From: Hydrogenophaga sp. IBVHS1
GTDB taxonomy: Bacteria; Pseudomonadota; Gammaproteobacteria; Burkholderiales; Burkholderiaceae_C
Assembly (NCBI RefSeq): GCF_002127265.1
Contig: NZ_NFUU01000003.1
Location: 629,055 to 693,054, forward strand
Direction: 5' to 3'
Length of the DNA stretch: 64,000 bases
The notes below the pieces were generated by a model that was not told the DNA's origin, made no database searches, and was given only the letters and a program-made list of their open reading frames with translations. Below, one piece after another: positions 16,747 to 25,551 of this stretch (position 1 is its first letter; the number at the start of each line of letters is the position of its first letter). Both the position numbers and the translations under genes were made by a program.

Positions 16747-19700
16747 GCAAAGTGGGCCTCGCCATGCATCGATGGAGTCTGCGTCGCGCCATCCTACTTT
16801 GCAGCGCCGTCCTGGTGACCACCCTCCTGGGGGCTTGCAGCGCCGATGCACCATCGCCGGCCGTGGTGGAGGCCGAACTCCGCAGGCTGGGGGCCGATCT
16901 GCACGGGCGCATCGATCCTGCCCATCCTGGCAGGGGCACGACGGACTATCCCGGCAACACGGCGGAGGATGTGCCCAAGTCGTATGCGATGGTGCTGCTG
17001 GCCGAACTCGATCGGAGGGACGCGGTCCTGAAGCCGGAGAACAAGAACATGGCGGCGGCAGCGGGTCGATGGCTGCTGGATCATGCAGATGAAAACGGCG
17101 ATGGGGTGATCGGCTGGGGTGTGCCTGTGGCGTGGGACGCCTACGGCGACGGCTCTGTCAACCCCGCGAGCACCGAATACACGATCTCGACCGCGATTGT
17201 GGTCGATGCCCTGCTCACGTGGAGTGAGCGCGACGCCGATGCGCCCGCACGGGAAATCATGGACACGATCGATCGCGCGCTGCTGCCCTACCTGGACAGG
17301 GCGATGCGCTCGCCCAGTGGTCTGATCCCCTATTCCTTGCGGGTCTCCGACCGTCCCTACAACACCTTCAACCCGGCTGCCTATCTGGCGGGGCAATTGC
17401 AACGGTTCAGCCGCAAGACGCAGGATCCCATGCGTCAGATGCAGCTGCGCACTGTGGCTGACGACACGATGCGGGTGATGCTGGAACACCGCCAGGACTC
17501 GCCCTTGAAAGGGCGTTGGTACTGGAACTATTCCGTGCAAGAAGAGGTTGCAAATGACCTGCCACATGCGGGGTACATCATTGATGGCATTCGCACCTAC
17601 ATGGCCTTCGAGGGCCGGCTGGGAGAGCAGTTCGATCGCTTCGCCGTGCTCGACCACTTGCGGGATTTTCCCGTGGGAGGTGAGACGGTGCGTGCATGGC
17701 CATCGTTCCGGCGCGATGTGACCATGCCCGCCCGTTCCTATGACCTGGGCTTCGCGCTCCACCTGGTGTGCTCGGAGCCGTACGTTTCCGATCTGCGTGA
17801 CACCATGCTGGCCATCCTGCCCAGGTACCGCAATGCTCAAGGCCAGTACACCAAGTACCCAGCGGGCACCGAGGGCCAGGAAGTTTTGTCGGTGGCGGAG
17901 TACGAGGCGTATCTTTATCGCGGCGTCATGACGTGTCTGAGTTCGCTGATGAAATCGGCTGTTGTGACGGCGGGCGCAGACCGACCGCTGCACGCGTCCG
18001 AGAATACCCGCCGGCTGGTGAATCGCGACGTGGCCGTGACCCATCGCGCTTCGGCGGCAGTACCTCTGCTGGGCGCGGCACTGGGGGCCGTGACCAGCGA
18101 CGAGCGCGCAATGTCTGTGATCCACGCGCCCGCTGGAGGCATGCAGAAGTTTCCTGAGCCGGGCGTACCGCTGGCCTGGTTTGAATCGCCAACGTCTCGC
18201 CATGCCCTGTTCAGGCAGTTTCCTTCGGATCGGCTGCTGCTTCAGCGGTACGGTGCTGACGGTCGAGCCGAGTGCTCGGTGCCGGTGCAGCATGCGGGGC
18301 CTGCCCAAGCCAATCCGATCCTTCGCGCGGCCACAGTTCATGGCGAGCGACTGTATGTGGTCTATTACGACAATCCGGGTTCCGCCAACTGGCTGGTGAG
18401 CTGGCCGCTCGCGACGCTGTGCACCGCCAGAATGGCTGCCCCTATCAAGCTGCCTTCGCTGGAGGACCCCGCTGGATCGACGTACGAAATGATTCCAGCC
18501 CTGCGATTTCTCTCACAGGGTGACCGCCTGTACCTTGTGGGTGGAACCCTTGAAGCCCAGGTAGAGGGTACCGGACTGGTGACGCGGCGCGTGGAGGGAT
18601 GCCGCCATGTGATCGAGTCTGCCATCACGCCCAGGGGCCCTGCACACCTTTGCGTTGCAGCTGAAACAGGTCCCTCGGGCGCACGAGGTTTCAAGGTGGT
18701 GGCCCCCGATGGTGTAGACCCACCCTCCGTTGACCCCGCGCTGGGCGTGCCTTGGGGTCTTTCATGGTCTGTACGTCGCCTGCAGATTGACCACGCACGG
18801 TCGCCCGAACAATTGGGCCAGCTGTTCGCTCGGGATTTTCTCGCCACGCAACACCGTGGGTGGTTCGAGTTCGCCATCAACAATGACGAGGGCCGTATTC
18901 CCTGGTCTCAGATCTACTACCTGAACGGATTGATGGATTTGATTGCCGTGGCGCGGCGCAGCGATGGCGCCCATCGCGTTTTCGGCCCGCTGATCGCGGA
19001 CGTGCGACAAAGACTGGATATGGAGATCGCGCTGATCGATCAACATCAGGCCGCTGGCCGCTACCGCACGCGCGCTTTCACCGTGGACCGCAGTCAGGCG
19101 CTTTTTGCCGTGCAGACCGCTCGCCTTTTGCTTCTTTTCCAGCGGTACCGATCCGAGGTGCCGGGGGCGCTGCCTCTGGCGTCCTTTGAAAGCCTTGAGC
19201 GGGACGTGCTGAGCCTGAAGGATCACATCGAAGTCCTGTCGCGCGAGGGTGAAACCGAACAGTGGCTCGCGTCCGGGCGTGCCCATCTGCGGTGGCCCAA
19301 AGGCAGCAAGTTCTATTTCGATGGCCTGCCGGTGCCTTTCAATCACCAGAATGAGTGGGCGTATGCGGTGGCAGAGAGCGCAGACCCGGTGCGCGACGCC
19401 GCGCCACTGGCCGCAGCGCGTGAGATCGTCCAGCACTTCATGGACCGTGTGGCTCCCGGCGGGAAGTTGCCAGCGACAGGCGTCTGGGACTATTGGTGGG
19501 GGCGTGCGCACGATGGTTGGGCTGCGGCAGACCGGGTGTCTGACAACAAGCCGGCTTACCCCGGCGACAAGGGCAAGGCCTGGATATCCTTTCGCACCAT
19601 CGACGCGATGGCCCTGTTGTCGGTGAGTCGGCAGGCAGACCCTGCCGCTCACGCCAATGCACTGGAATCCGCCGCGGACCTCACCAGCAAAGGCATGTTG

Positions 19701-19853
19701 TATCCCTTGGCCAACCAGGCACTGGCGGTGCACACCGGCCGCATCCACCTGCAGCCCGAAGTTGCTGGCGAATACGCGCGCTTGACCTCACCCTGGGAGT
19801 TGGCGAACGTGGTCTGGAGCCTGGCTCGGCTGGCACCGGACGGCCAAAGATGA
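16743..19853 (+). CDS. Large lipoprotein of unknown function in glycan locus, possible alpha/alpha-toroid carbohydrate-active protein
   Basis: I do not recognise this 1036-residue protein. It begins with a basic and hydrophobic signal ending in the lipobox LLGAC (Cys32), with no Asp at +2, so outer-membrane anchoring is likely. Residues of about 60-430 and 700-1030 are helix-rich with repeated aromatic/acidic motifs (for example YWNYSVQEE, VWDYWWGRAHDGW), reminiscent of (alpha/alpha) toroid glycan epimerases, lyases or hydrolases. A beta-rich middle (about 470-680) lies between them. The ATG overlaps the amidotransferase stop by 4 nt; an alternative start is at 16764. Its position suggests action on, or export of, the locus polysaccharide. 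The fold assignment is inference only. Confidence 0.6.
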   Translation: MSKVGLAMHRWSLRRAILLCSAVLVTTLLGACSADAPSPAVVEAELRRLGADLHGRIDPAHPGRGTTDYPGNTAEDVPKSYAMVLLAELDRRDAVLKPENKNMAAAAGRWLLDHADENGDGVIGWGVPVAWDAYGDGSVNPASTEYTISTAIVVDALLTWSERDADAPAREIMDTIDRALLPYLDRAMRSPSGLIPYSLRVSDRPYNTFNPAAYLAGQLQRFSRKTQDPMRQMQLRTVADDTMRVMLEHRQDSPLKGRWYWNYSVQEEVANDLPHAGYIIDGIRTYMAFEGRLGEQFDRFAVLDHLRDFPVGGETVRAWPSFRRDVTMPARSYDLGFALHLVCSEPYVSDLRDTMLAILPRYRNAQGQYTKYPAGTEGQEVLSVAEYEAYLYRGVMTCLSSLMKSAVVTAGADRPLHASENTRRLVNRDVAVTHRASAAVPLLGAALGAVTSDERAMSVIHAPAGGMQKFPEPGVPLAWFESPTSRHALFRQFPSDRLLLQRYGADGRAECSVPVQHAGPAQANPILRAATVHGERLYVVYYDNPGSANWLVSWPLATLCTARMAAPIKLPSLEDPAGSTYEMIPALRFLSQGDRLYLVGGTLEAQVEGTGLVTRRVEGCRHVIESAITPRGPAHLCVAAETGPSGARGFKVVAPDGVDPPSVDPALGVPWGLSWSVRRLQIDHARSPEQLGQLFARDFLATQHRGWFEFAINNDEGRIPWSQIYYLNGLMDLIAVARRSDGAHRVFGPLIADVRQRLDMEIALIDQHQAAGRYRTRAFTVDRSQALFAVQTARLLLLFQRYRSEVPGALPLASFESLERDVLSLKDHIEVLSREGETEQWLASGRAHLRWPKGSKFYFDGLPVPFNHQNEWAYAVAESADPVRDAAPLAAAREIVQHFMDRVAPGGKLPATGVWDYWWGRAHDGWAAADRVSDNKPAYPGDKGKAWISFRTIDAMALLSVSRQADPAAHANALESAADLTSKGMLYPLANQALAVHTGRIHLQPEVAGEYARLTSPWELANVVWSLARLAPDGQR

Positions 19854-19911
19854 GACCCGCTAGCGAGATGAGCGTGTCGACAGGCTCCTTGCGAGCGGAC
19901 CAGAGGCCTCG

Positions 19912-22473
19912 ATGAATCACCCTGTTGACTGGAGCATGTTGGCGCTGCTTGTGCTGGTGTCCACTTTTGTCGGGGACGGCATCGCACGCGCGGTGCCCTG
20001 GCGCAGCCCGAATCACGAGCACCGGCTGCGATGGCCGCTGGCGGCGGCATTGGCACCGTTTCTACTGGGGCTGGTGACCGTGGGCACCCTTCTGGTGGCC
20101 GATGGCGCTTCGTCCTCCGCTCACCTCGGGATCATCGGCGCTGTGCTGTCGCTGATCGGCGGGGTGCTGAGGTTCCGTGCCCCTCGAACCGTGCACGTGG
20201 TGGCAGCCGAATATTTTGGCCCTCGCGGCGTTCTTGGATGGTCGCTGGCGGTGATGCTGGCAATCTGCGTGTGCGCCCTTTTGTACCTGGCGCTGGCACT
20301 TCCCCTGACGGAAAACGACTCGCTTGAATACGGTCTGGTGGGGCGTGCCATCTACGAGTCGCACAGCTTGCGTGTCTATCCGCTGCTCGACCCCGACCAA
20401 GCAGCGTCAGGTTTTTTCGCACCATGGACCCACCCGCCGCTCTACACCAGCCTGATCTATCTGACCTACGTGCTGGAGGGAAGTGCGAAACATGCCCTGC
20501 TGATGAAGTTCCTGGCGCCATGGTTCATGCTGACGGCCGCCTGGGGCGTGTTTGCCCTGGGCCGCTTGCACGGGCGCAACTCCGCCTGGGTCGCGGCTTT
20601 GCTGTTCATGACCACGCCATTGCTGTCCGTGGGCGCGCAGACGGCAGCCATCGATGCCCTGCCCGTGGCGGGCATGGTGTTGATGATGCTGGCACTCATC
20701 GGTTTCGATCCGGAGCGAAGGAGCGCGCCGATCTACACCGGACTGCTGGTCGGCCTCGCCTTGTGGACGCATTCCCAGGCCATTCTGTACATCCCCATCC
20801 TGGTCGGAACGGTCATCATTTCGGGAGGTCTTCGCGCGTGGCGTTCGTCCACGGTGTTTGTTCTCATTGCCCTCTTGACCATCGCCTGCGTAGCCGCTTT
20901 TCCCTACGGCCGCAACCTGGCGATCTATGGCTCCGTGATCTCGGACAATCCGGTGGTGTTTGCTCTGCCGAGCCTGGACTGGGACAGCTATTTCAAGTAC
21001 GCCCGCTCCATCTATGACTGGAGCACGCGCCTTCAGTACGGGGTTCTCAAAGGACTGCTCAGCCTGAGGAGTTTCGGACTGGTGTTCTGGATGGGGCTGG
21101 TGGCCATTGCATACCTGTTGTTCTCGGGCACATTGCGACGCTGGCTGTCCCAGCTCGTCAGTGCGCCGAGAAGTCAGTGGGAACCGATGGGCCCGACCCT
21201 GGTGTCCCTGTGCATCTGTGGCATCTACTTCGCCGGCGTGCTCCTTTCGCTGGCCGTAGGCACCGATCTGATGGTCAAGAACGACCGCTATCTCCTGGTG
21301 ACGGTGCCAGCGGTGTCGGTGGTGGCGGCTTGCGGCTGGACGGATGTCTTCTCGCGGTTCTGGTCGGTTTGGATGGGCCCTCGGACCGGTGCAGGGAAGC
21401 GGCTCGTGACGAAGCTGACACTCTCACTGCCGCTGGCCTTTCATGCATCGGTATTCCTGCTGTTTGCCAATCTGGTGCAGTGGGGGCAGTTGTTCAACCT
21501 GAAGGGCCTGGCGGCCGACTTCATGCCCCGACAGGTTTACGGCATGGTGTTCGCTGGCGAATCACCGCGGACCCTCGCGCATCTCGGCGACCTGGTCATC
21601 GATGATCCAGCAGAGAACATTCCGGGCATCGGGATCGCCAGAAACCTGCATGCCGATGTGCCTTCTGACAAGAAGTTGCTGGCCATCCGTCCCGCCGACA
21701 TGTTCTACACAGAACGGCGAATGGTCAGCTACCTCGACCCGAAAATGGTGCCGGTTTACGGTGAACGTGATCCAGCTCGATTCGTGTCGAAGCTCAAGGA
21801 GCTGGGCATCGAGTATGTCCAGGCCCCTAACTACTTCATACCACCGGTCTCCAACTCTGCCTTGATGGCCGTCCTGGCTCAACCCGACCTCTCCACCTTG
21901 GTGCGCGATGTGTATGCACACCAGCTGTATCGACTGACGCCCGATGACCATGCCGGCTCGCCCGGCGCGGGATCGCTGTCGATGGATCTCTCCCGCAGGA
22001 CCTGGGTCGAATACCCCAGTGTGGGAACTGGGCGCCTTTCACTGGCCATCCGCAGTATGGGTCGACAGGTTGATGGCCTGCCCTATTCCAACCACTCTTC
22101 CTCGGTTTTTCTGCCTGCCAGCTACAGTCACACATTGGAACTGGGCGGAGGCCAGCCGCATGATCCCGCGGCAAACGAGCCGATCGCGGTTGAGCCGGGC
22201 GGGGAATACACATTCACTCTGGATGTGGAGGGCGATGGCTTCATTCGAATCTGGATCAGCCAGTTGAGTTCGCCGGATGTCGAACTCAGGCGAGGTGACC
22301 TGATGGGCGACTTTGCCCTATCTTCTGAGGTGCCTCATTTGAAATTCCAGCGCCGGTTTCGCGTCATGGAAGGAGCGCGCTATGTGCGAGTCGCCATTCA
22401 GCGTCTCGGTATCTCCCGGCTGACCGTCAAGCATGCAGACCTGCGGCTATTGAAGGGCCAGTCTGCTCGCTGA
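19912..22473 (+). CDS. GT-C type membrane glycosyltransferase-like protein with C-terminal soluble domain
   Basis: An 853-residue protein. Residues 1-510 hold about 11 hydrophobic helices. The first periplasmic loop after helix 4 carries an acidic LTENDSLEYG motif (Glu134, Asp136, Glu139), followed by HPPLYTSLIYL; this resembles ArnT/PMT (GT39/GT83) enzymes that use polyprenyl-phosphate sugars. Residues of about 510-853 look soluble and periplasmic, with a beta-rich end (GGEYTFTLDVEGDGFIRIWI) like a carbohydrate-binding domain. It could glycosylate the glycan in the periplasm using the product of the DPM1-like enzyme at 12354. It ends 11 nt from the convergent flippase gene. Confidence 0.65.
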   Translation: MNHPVDWSMLALLVLVSTFVGDGIARAVPWRSPNHEHRLRWPLAAALAPFLLGLVTVGTLLVADGASSSAHLGIIGAVLSLIGGVLRFRAPRTVHVVAAEYFGPRGVLGWSLAVMLAICVCALLYLALALPLTENDSLEYGLVGRAIYESHSLRVYPLLDPDQAASGFFAPWTHPPLYTSLIYLTYVLEGSAKHALLMKFLAPWFMLTAAWGVFALGRLHGRNSAWVAALLFMTTPLLSVGAQTAAIDALPVAGMVLMMLALIGFDPERRSAPIYTGLLVGLALWTHSQAILYIPILVGTVIISGGLRAWRSSTVFVLIALLTIACVAAFPYGRNLAIYGSVISDNPVVFALPSLDWDSYFKYARSIYDWSTRLQYGVLKGLLSLRSFGLVFWMGLVAIAYLLFSGTLRRWLSQLVSAPRSQWEPMGPTLVSLCICGIYFAGVLLSLAVGTDLMVKNDRYLLVTVPAVSVVAACGWTDVFSRFWSVWMGPRTGAGKRLVTKLTLSLPLAFHASVFLLFANLVQWGQLFNLKGLAADFMPRQVYGMVFAGESPRTLAHLGDLVIDDPAENIPGIGIARNLHADVPSDKKLLAIRPADMFYTERRMVSYLDPKMVPVYGERDPARFVSKLKELGIEYVQAPNYFIPPVSNSALMAVLAQPDLSTLVRDVYAHQLYRLTPDDHAGSPGAGSLSMDLSRRTWVEYPSVGTGRLSLAIRSMGRQVDGLPYSNHSSSVFLPASYSHTLELGGGQPHDPAANEPIAVEPGGEYTFTLDVEGDGFIRIWISQLSSPDVELRRGDLMGDFALSSEVPHLKFQRRFRVMEGARYVRVAIQRLGISRLTVKHADLRLLKGQSAR

Positions 22474-22484
22474 GGCTCGGTCGT

Positions 22485-23825
22485 CTAGGGCCGGAGCGTG
22501 GACACGAGGAGGCTCATGGCGGCCGCCAGCACGATCCATCCCAGGCATACAGGCACAGCATGGCGGCTCGATTCGAGAAAGCGCTTCCAGTCCAGGCCGG
22601 TGCGCCACAGGATGGTGAGCAGGTACAGCAGGTAGAACAGGAAGCCCGACACGGCATACCACTCCGATACGTGGAGCGGCGAAAGAGACGCTGCCAGCCA
22701 AACCATGCCAGCTCGAAGCGCCAGGCCGACTAGCTGAAGTGCAAACGCCAGTCGCTGATGCCCGGTGACGTGCAGCCCCATTGAGATAGGGGTACTGAGA
22801 AACTGCAGAATGAACCAGGGTGTCATCCAGGCCACCAGCACGCCGGCACGTTCCCAGCCTGCACCGAAGATGAGGCCGAAAATCGCAGGTGAGACGATGC
22901 CCACGGCAAGCAGCGGACCGATCCCGGTTTTCAGCAAACCGCCCAACACCTCTGCCGTGAATTCGCCCAGCTGCCCCTGGCGGTGCTTGTGGGCGGCGCC
23001 GGCAAGGTACACCTGTCCCACCGCCGCGCCTACCAGGGCCATAGGCGCCTGCATGACATAGGTGGCCAGCATGAGGTAGCCGGCTTCCGTTGGTGCGGCG
23101 AGAGCCGCGATCATGATCACTGGCAGGTGGATGGCAGCGCTGTTGCACAGCGCCTCGAAGGTGGAGTATTTGGGGAAGCGGTCGTAGCGCTGGAAGGTCA
23201 GGCGAAGCTCACGCCATGTCAGTCGCTTGAAGGCGGCACGGGTTGCGTGGTCAGCCAGCAGGCGGTAGCCCAGAAAAAGGCATGCTGCGCCGGTGTTCAT
23301 CGTGTGCCCAAGCAGGAGGCCGCCCGGCCCCACCGCCAGCGCGCCCGAGGCAATCTGCGTGCTCGCGCTCGCGGTCGATTGCGCAACGCGGCTTTTGGCG
23401 ATCAGCGCAAACGCCTTCTCGCGCACGAACCACATCTGCAGCGCGCTGTAGCCTCCCCCCAGCAGAACGCTGACGGGCAACAGCCACAGGTAGGCCTGGA
23501 GCCCGGACTGGTTGAGCCAGTGTGCGATCCGGCTGGGCGCTACCAGCACGGCAATCAGCACGACAAACGAGCAGGCGAGCGCCGTGCCGAGTGCCAGGGC
23601 AAGAAGCCTCAGCGCTTCCTCATCTTCTTCTGGCAGAGCGACAGCGACATCGAATCGCAGGCAGGCGACCACGGAAATGATGGACACCAGACCGGCGAAG
23701 ACCGCTAGCAGGCTGAAGTCTGCCGGGGTGTAAAGGCGTGACAACACGGGCAACGCGGCAGCCGTGATGCCGTGTCCCAGCGCGGTGCCGCCCACCAATA
23801 CCGCCACGGAGCGCAGGAAACTCAT
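22485..23825 (-). CDS. Second oligosaccharide flippase-like protein (MOP superfamily)
   Basis: A 446-residue polytopic membrane protein with about 12 helices. The start MSFLRSVAVLVGGTALGHGITAAALPVLSRLYTP is the typical first-helix signature of Wzx/RfbX-family exporters (GTALxxxxxxxxxPxLxRLYTP). I place the start at 23825; the longer frame from 23960 adds a Pro/Arg-rich stretch overlapping the next gene. It is encoded with the WbpE-like aminotransferase upstream (28-nt gap) and convergent to the plus-strand block. Having two flippases suggests two export substrates or a composite locus. Confidence 0.82.
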   Translation of the reverse strand: MSFLRSVAVLVGGTALGHGITAAALPVLSRLYTPADFSLLAVFAGLVSIISVVACLRFDVAVALPEEDEEALRLLALALGTALACSFVVLIAVLVAPSRIAHWLNQSGLQAYLWLLPVSVLLGGGYSALQMWFVREKAFALIAKSRVAQSTASASTQIASGALAVGPGGLLLGHTMNTGAACLFLGYRLLADHATRAAFKRLTWRELRLTFQRYDRFPKYSTFEALCNSAAIHLPVIMIAALAAPTEAGYLMLATYVMQAPMALVGAAVGQVYLAGAAHKHRQGQLGEFTAEVLGGLLKTGIGPLLAVGIVSPAIFGLIFGAGWERAGVLVAWMTPWFILQFLSTPISMGLHVTGHQRLAFALQLVGLALRAGMVWLAASLSPLHVSEWYAVSGFLFYLLYLLTILWRTGLDWKRFLESSRHAVPVCLGWIVLAAAMSLLVSTLRP

Positions 23826-23853
23826 GCGAGTGGGCGGCGGTGGGCCGCTTTCT

Positions 23854-24945
23854 TCATGCGGCCTGAAGGGTCTGCAGGCAACCGGCAACGCGCTCCTGAT
23901 CGGCTTGCGACAGGTGAGGCCCCATGGGCAGGCTGAGGACTTTCTCGGCCACGGCATCACCCACCGGCAACACGGCGCTCGGGTCGGCGACAGCGGGCTG
24001 CCGGTTCACCGGAATGGGATAGTGGACGGCCGTGGGAATACCCGATGCATTGAGGCGGGCTTGCACGTTGTCTCTATTCTTGACCTGCACGGTGTACTGT
24101 GCCCAGGCCGACACACTGTGCGGCTCCACCCAGGGTGTGATCAATTCGTTCGAAGGGGCCAGCAGCTGAGCGTAGCGCTGGGCCACCACTTGACGCTGAG
24201 CAATCTCGGCGTCCAGCACAGCGAGTTTGGGCAGCAACACGGCCGCCTGCAAGGTGTCAAGACGGCTGTTCACACCCACCCGGATATGGTGGTAACGGCG
24301 GTCCTGCCCATGGCGGGCGATCTGGCGCATCACCTTCGCCAGCTCATCGTCGTTCGTGAAAATGGCGCCGCCGTCGCCATAGCAACCCAGCGGTTTGCTG
24401 GGAAAGAAGCTGGCGCAGGCAATGGTCGTCAGGTTGCAGCTCTTGCGACCCTTGTAGGTCGCGCCAAAGCTCTGCGCCGCGTCCTCGATCACCGGGATGC
24501 CATGGCGCTCGGCGATCGCATTGATCGTGTCGTAGTCGGCGCACTGGCCGTACAGGCTCACCGGAATGATGGCCTTGGTGCGAGGCGTGATGGCGGCTTC
24601 CAGCAGAGTGGGATCGAGGTTGCAGGTCCGCGCGTCGACGTCCACATAGATCGGCCTGGCGCGCAGCAGTGCCACAGTCTCGGCGGTTGCGATGTAGGTG
24701 AAGCCGGGCGTGATCACTTCATCGCCGGGCCCGATACCCAGCGCCATCTGGGAGATCTGCAGCGCGTCGGTGCCGTTGGCAACCGTGATGCAATGCTTCG
24801 CGCCGGTGTAGGCAGCCAGGCGATCTTCGAGTTCACCCACTTCGGGGCCCAGAATGTACTGACCGTGGTCGAGCACGCGCTGGATGCCGGCATCAATGTC
24901 CGCCTTCAAGCGCTGGTACTGGGATTTGAGGTCGATGAAGTCCAT
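23854..24945 (-). CDS. wbpE: UDP-2-acetamido-3-oxo-glucuronate aminotransferase (DegT/DnrJ family), WbpE/WlbC-like
   Basis: A 363-residue PLP-dependent sugar aminotransferase. It begins MDFIDLKSQYQRLK, characteristic of WbpE/WlbC, and has NGTDAL (57-62, phosphate binding), Asp155 in IEDAAQSFGA and the Schiff-base Lys184 in FFPSKPLGCYGDGG. It transfers an amino group from glutamate to the 3-keto sugar made by WbpB, giving UDP-GlcNAc3NA. The neighbouring wbpD, wbpB and wbpA homologues complete the pathway to UDP-GlcNAc3NAcA. It is 21 nt downstream of the N-acetyltransferase. Confidence 0.92.
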   Translation of the reverse strand: MDFIDLKSQYQRLKADIDAGIQRVLDHGQYILGPEVGELEDRLAAYTGAKHCITVANGTDALQISQMALGIGPGDEVITPGFTYIATAETVALLRARPIYVDVDARTCNLDPTLLEAAITPRTKAIIPVSLYGQCADYDTINAIAERHGIPVIEDAAQSFGATYKGRKSCNLTTIACASFFPSKPLGCYGDGGAIFTNDDELAKVMRQIARHGQDRRYHHIRVGVNSRLDTLQAAVLLPKLAVLDAEIAQRQVVAQRYAQLLAPSNELITPWVEPHSVSAWAQYTVQVKNRDNVQARLNASGIPTAVHYPIPVNRQPAVADPSAVLPVGDAVAEKVLSLPMGPHLSQADQERVAGCLQTLQAA

Positions 24946-24966
24946 GGCGTAATCGTGGTGTGAAGT

Positions 24967-25545
24967 TCAGGGTTCAAGCTGGCAGACGCCGTCCACCAAA
25001 AGGTAGCGTTGGCCGGTGTGCGGGCAGGTGGTGCTGGCGTTGCCATTCAAGGACAGGTCGAGTTGCTCGCCGTACTGGCTGCACCAGCCGATCTGGCGCG
25101 CAGGCACGCCGACCATCAACGCGTAGGCCGGCACGTCCTTGTTCACAACCGCCCCGGCTCCGATCAGCGCGAATTCTCCGACCGTCACTCCGCAAATGAT
25201 GGTGCAATTTGCGCCCAGGGTGGCGCCCCGTCGCACCAGCGTCTCGCGGTACTCGTCCTTGCGCTCGATCAGCGCCCTGGGGTTGTAGACGTTGGTGAAC
25301 ACCATGCTGGGGCCGCAGAACACACCATCTTCCAGCGTGACGTTGTCGTACACGCTCACATTGTTCTGGATCTTGCAGCGATCGCCAATGAGTACCTTGT
25401 TGCCGACGAACACGTTTTGCCCCAAGGAGACACCGGCGCCGATGCGCGCGCCACTGCAGACGTGCACGAAGTGCCAGACGCGCGAACCTGCGCCGATGAC
25501 AGCGCCGTCATCGACGATCGCGCTGGGGTGGACTGTGTAGCTCAT
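24967..25545 (-). CDS. wbpD: UDP-2-acetamido-3-amino-2,3-dideoxy-glucuronate N-acetyltransferase, WbpD/WlbB-like
   Basis: A 192-residue left-handed beta-helix acetyltransferase with many hexapeptide turns ([28 protein letters not shown]). The conserved [10 protein letters not shown] segment carries the family loop. It acetylates the 3-amino group of UDP-GlcNAc3NA using acetyl-CoA. The C-terminus has [11 protein letters not shown] after a CP pair, as in WbpD/WlbB relatives. It lies between the OafA-type acyltransferase (6-nt gap) and wbpE in one transcription unit. Confidence 0.92.
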   Translation of the reverse strand: MSYTVHPSAIVDDGAVIGAGSRVWHFVHVCSGARIGAGVSLGQNVFVGNKVLIGDRCKIQNNVSVYDNVTLEDGVFCGPSMVFTNVYNPRALIERKDEYRETLVRRGATLGANCTIICGVTVGEFALIGAGAVVNKDVPAYALMVGVPARQIGWCSQYGEQLDLSLNGNASTTCPHTGQRYLLVDGVCQLEP

Positions 25546-25551
25546 GCTGGA

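Noticed and set aside
16794..18341. Long minus-strand open frame (515 codons) opposite the lipoprotein gene
   Set aside because: Typical GC-rich shadow frame: low-complexity His/Arg/Gln-rich translation, no ribosome site, fully opposite a well-supported gene.
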